Of a stretch of 6,538 nucleotides of DNA, positions 6,258-6,538 are shown in pieces (the first letter of the stretch is position 1; each line of letters starts with the position of its first letter). Origin of the DNA: VFHP01 sp964443385 (GTDB lineage Bacteria; Chloroflexota; Dehalococcoidia; Lucifugimonadales; UBA2985); assembly GCA_964443385.1 (NCBI GenBank), contig CAYUCO010000020.1:1-6538 (forward strand), given 5' to 3'. A program made the translations under genes and the position numbers. The notes below the pieces were generated by a model. That model ran no database searches, had not been told where the DNA came from, and saw only the letters and a list, made by a program, of their open reading frames with translations.

Positions 6258-6273
6258 AAGGCTAGGCCTTCTA
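6255..6273 (+). other. Hairpin overlapping the rsmH stop codon
   Basis: TAGAAGG (6255-6261) and CCTTCTA (6267-6273) form a perfect 7-bp stem around the 5-nt loop CTAGG. The 5' arm includes the rsmH TAG stop. No T-run follows, so it is not a standard intrinsic terminator. It could act as a transcript 3'-end or processing element between rsmH and ftsA. No ORF with a usable start is visible in 6258-6441. Confidence 0.5.
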
Positions 6274-6441
6274 TTAGATACTAGCTGGTAAAGGGGGAAC
6301 GTCGCAGGAATTGAACAGTAAATTGATAGAAATAAATAGATAAATGAATATTTTGCGATCGAACCCAAGATGCAAATAGATTTACTAGGCGATTTCCCCC
6401 ATACACCAGTTAACTTATTAAAAATATAGAACACTAAAACA

Positions 6442-6538
6442 ATGCGAAACGAATTATACCATACAGTCATAGATGTAGGAACATCCAAAGTTTGTACTCT
6501 GATCGGCAGATCCAGTGAAGATCAAGAGATACAGATTA
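6442..6538 (+). CDS. ftsA: Cell division protein FtsA, N-terminal fragment (right-truncated)
   Basis: FtsA is an actin-like ATPase that tethers FtsZ filaments to the membrane and recruits later division proteins. Only the first 32 codons are in the window. They contain 'VIDVGTSKVCTLIG' (9-22), which matches the phosphate-1 strand-loop-strand that opens the FtsA 1A subdomain ('GLDIGTSKV.A.VG'). The position, directly downstream of mraZ-rsmH, supports the call; MreB, DnaK or PilM relatives share the fold but not this context. The ATG at 6442 is the first possible start, because a TAG in the same frame lies at 6427-6429. No Shine-Dalgarno is visible in the A-rich stretch before it. Confidence 0.85.
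   Translation, partial: MRNELYHTVIDVGTSKVCTLIGRSSEDQEIQI

Noticed and set aside
6356..6372. Minus-strand T-arm-like GGTTCGAT, possible tRNA
   Set aside because: The flanking bases do not form a 5-bp T stem and no acceptor or anticodon arm is found.
6370..6429. 19-codon ORF (ATG 6370 to TAG 6427) as an FtsL-like small protein
   Set aside because: It is too short for FtsL, has no membrane segment or coiled coil and no ribosome site.
6156..6488. Minus-strand 110-codon open frame
   Set aside because: It is antisense to the end of rsmH and the start of ftsA, both well supported, and has no recognisable domain.

Overview
The window is a gene-dense, AT-rich stretch of a bacterial chromosome. It carries ordinary housekeeping genes in two divergent blocks. 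The order mraZ-rsmH-ftsA, with no ftsL, ftsI or mur genes between rsmH and ftsA, suggests a Chloroflexota lineage with a reduced division cluster (Dehalococcoidia or SAR202-like). Neighbouring PIG-L and metallo-beta-lactamase-fold hydrolases fit that idea. The assignment is inference from gene order and protein style; no rRNA marker is present.

Layout: positions 1-419 (+) hold the C-terminal part of holA (DNA polymerase III delta subunit). It converges on a minus-strand block running from 3282 down to 445: a P-loop kinase, tRNA-His(GTG) with its own promoter, an MBL-fold hydrolase and a PIG-L deacetylase. No terminator is visible between the tRNA and the hydrolase, or between the hydrolase and PIG-L, so these three may share one transcript. 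A divergent intergenic region (3283-3426) separates this block from the plus-strand genes moaB/mogA, trmD, mraZ, rsmH and ftsA (cut by the right edge).

The plus-strand genes cover molybdenum cofactor assembly (MoaB/MogA), tRNA m1G37 methylation (TrmD), division-cluster regulation (MraZ), 16S rRNA m4C1402 methylation (RsmH) and Z-ring anchoring (FtsA). moaB and trmD are 11 nt apart, and mraZ and rsmH overlap by 4 nt, so both pairs look co-translated. The 235-nt gap before mraZ holds a possible extended -10 promoter. It also holds a four-unit, 10-bp-period GG array that looks like a degenerate MraZ operator placed across the mraZ ribosome binding site and start codon. The 184-nt gap between rsmH and ftsA opens with a perfect 7-bp hairpin that includes the rsmH stop codon.

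I see no mobile element, CRISPR array, insertion sequence, canonical intrinsic terminator or convincing novel multi-gene system. The items most worth a second look are the MraZ-box-like array, the rsmH/ftsA hairpin leader, the tRNA-led minus-strand operon with its leader palindrome, and the shortened dcw cluster.
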